Assembly: GCA_018662715.1 (NCBI GenBank)
Contig: JABJFP010000042.1
Location: forward strand, 1-12,147
Length of the DNA: 12,147 nucleotides
DNA from: Methanobacteriota archaeon
GTDB lineage: Archaea > Thermoplasmatota > Poseidoniia > Poseidoniales > Poseidoniaceae
Direction of reading: 5' to 3'
This document shows positions 11,938 through 12,147 of this stretch, one piece after another (position 1 is the stretch's first letter; each line of letters starts with the position of its first letter). The notes beneath the pieces were generated by a model that was not told where the DNA came from, did not search any database, and saw nothing but the letters and a program-made list of their open reading frames with translations. The position numbers and the translations under genes were made by a program.

Positions 11938-12147
11938 TCATGCTTTGATGGTCGTCCCTACGAAAGGCTTGCCTTCAAGGGCGTCGTCAAGAAGCCCGAT
12001 ATCTCTACCGTCAAGGACTGCCAAATTCATTCCCGAATCCATTGCTGCTTGGACCGCCATGGGGTCTACAACAGCAGATGCGCCCGGTTCGAGTGGAATG
12101 CCCACGCCAGTAATTGCACCGAGTTCATCCAATGTAATCTCAGTTAA
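11938..12147 (-). CDS. pyrH: UMP kinase (archaeal type), C-terminal part
   Basis: The frame is open to the window edge, so only the last 69 residues are seen. They read LDELGAITGVGIPLEPGAS, VVDPMAVQAAMDSG, NLAVLDGRD and a final FVGTTIKA. The combination of a DP(M/L)A motif, 'LDGRD' strand and 'GTTI' ending matches the C-terminus of archaeal UMP kinases of the amino-acid kinase superfamily, which phosphorylate UMP to UDP in pyrimidine nucleotide synthesis. A related amino-acid kinase (for example isopentenyl phosphate kinase) is less likely but cannot be excluded from this fragment. A TTG near 12132 is only an internal codon. Its TGA overlaps the ribosome site of the Zn-ribbon membrane protein gene. 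Confidence 0.78.
   Translation of the reverse strand, partial: LTEITLDELGAITGVGIPLEPGASAVVDPMAVQAAMDSGMNLAVLDGRDIGLLDDALEGKPFVGTTIKA

Noticed and set aside
1..12147. CRISPR arrays, insertion sequences, integrase sites, long direct repeats
   Set aside because: None was seen on reading both strands; no transposase or recombinase gene and no regularly spaced repeat is present.

Overview
The window looks like a compact archaeal chromosome segment, most likely from a marine Thermoplasmata-type euryarchaeote (Marine Group II/Poseidoniales or a relative). The evidence is archaeal elongation factor 1-beta, a COG2888-type Zn-ribbon translation protein, a membrane-anchored DUF2116-type Zn-ribbon next to an archaeal-type UMP kinase, and archaeal promoter architecture. 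The lineage is inferred; no rRNA or tRNA is present to fix it. There are 17 supported protein genes (two cut by the window edges), one weak small ORF, no rRNA/tRNA, no CRISPR and no insertion sequence.

Layout. (1) 1-612 (+): the 3' part of a zinc-independent MDR oxidoreductase. (2) 777-1571 (+): an unrecognised protein whose C-terminal domain resembles phage-type SH3-barrel (DUF2693-like) proteins. (3) 1702-3910 (-): cystathionine beta-synthase followed one base later by cystathionine gamma-lyase/synthase, a transsulfuration operon. (4) 3911-4295: about 385 bp with T-tract terminator candidates and at most one tiny ORF. (5) 4296-5927 (-): an information-processing operon of RlmE-type rRNA methyltransferase, single OB-fold protein, mini Zn-ribbon protein and aEF-1beta. 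(6) 6047-7372 (+): a secreted, tail-anchored thioredoxin-fold protein and a small acidic protein. (7) 7373-10165 (-): a tight operon of sugar-nucleotide epimerase, membrane-anchored thioredoxin-fold protein, VKOR-family disulfide-generating enzyme and a signal-anchored His-rich protein. (8) 10294-11648 (+): a small conserved archaeal protein and a GT2 polyprenyl-phosphate sugar transferase. (9) 11649-12147 (-): UMP kinase (partial) and a Zn-ribbon membrane protein.

Functionally, the most interesting part is 6047-11648. VKOR plus one or two extracytoplasmic thioredoxin-fold proteins forms a plausible disulfide-bond pathway for secreted proteins. It sits beside a sugar-nucleotide epimerase and a dolichyl-phosphate-type glycosyltransferase, so the region may be an envelope protein maturation locus (disulfides plus glycosylation) with an unassigned HxH/HTH surface protein attached.

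Two initiation modes can be read directly. Four transcript-leading genes (777, 7103, 10165 on minus, 10704) have a TATA-like element centred about 26 nt before the start codon, as expected for leaderless mRNAs; for three of them this moves the start inside the longest ORF. Operon-internal and leadered genes instead carry GGAGGTGA-type Shine-Dalgarno sites, often overlapping the preceding stop codon.
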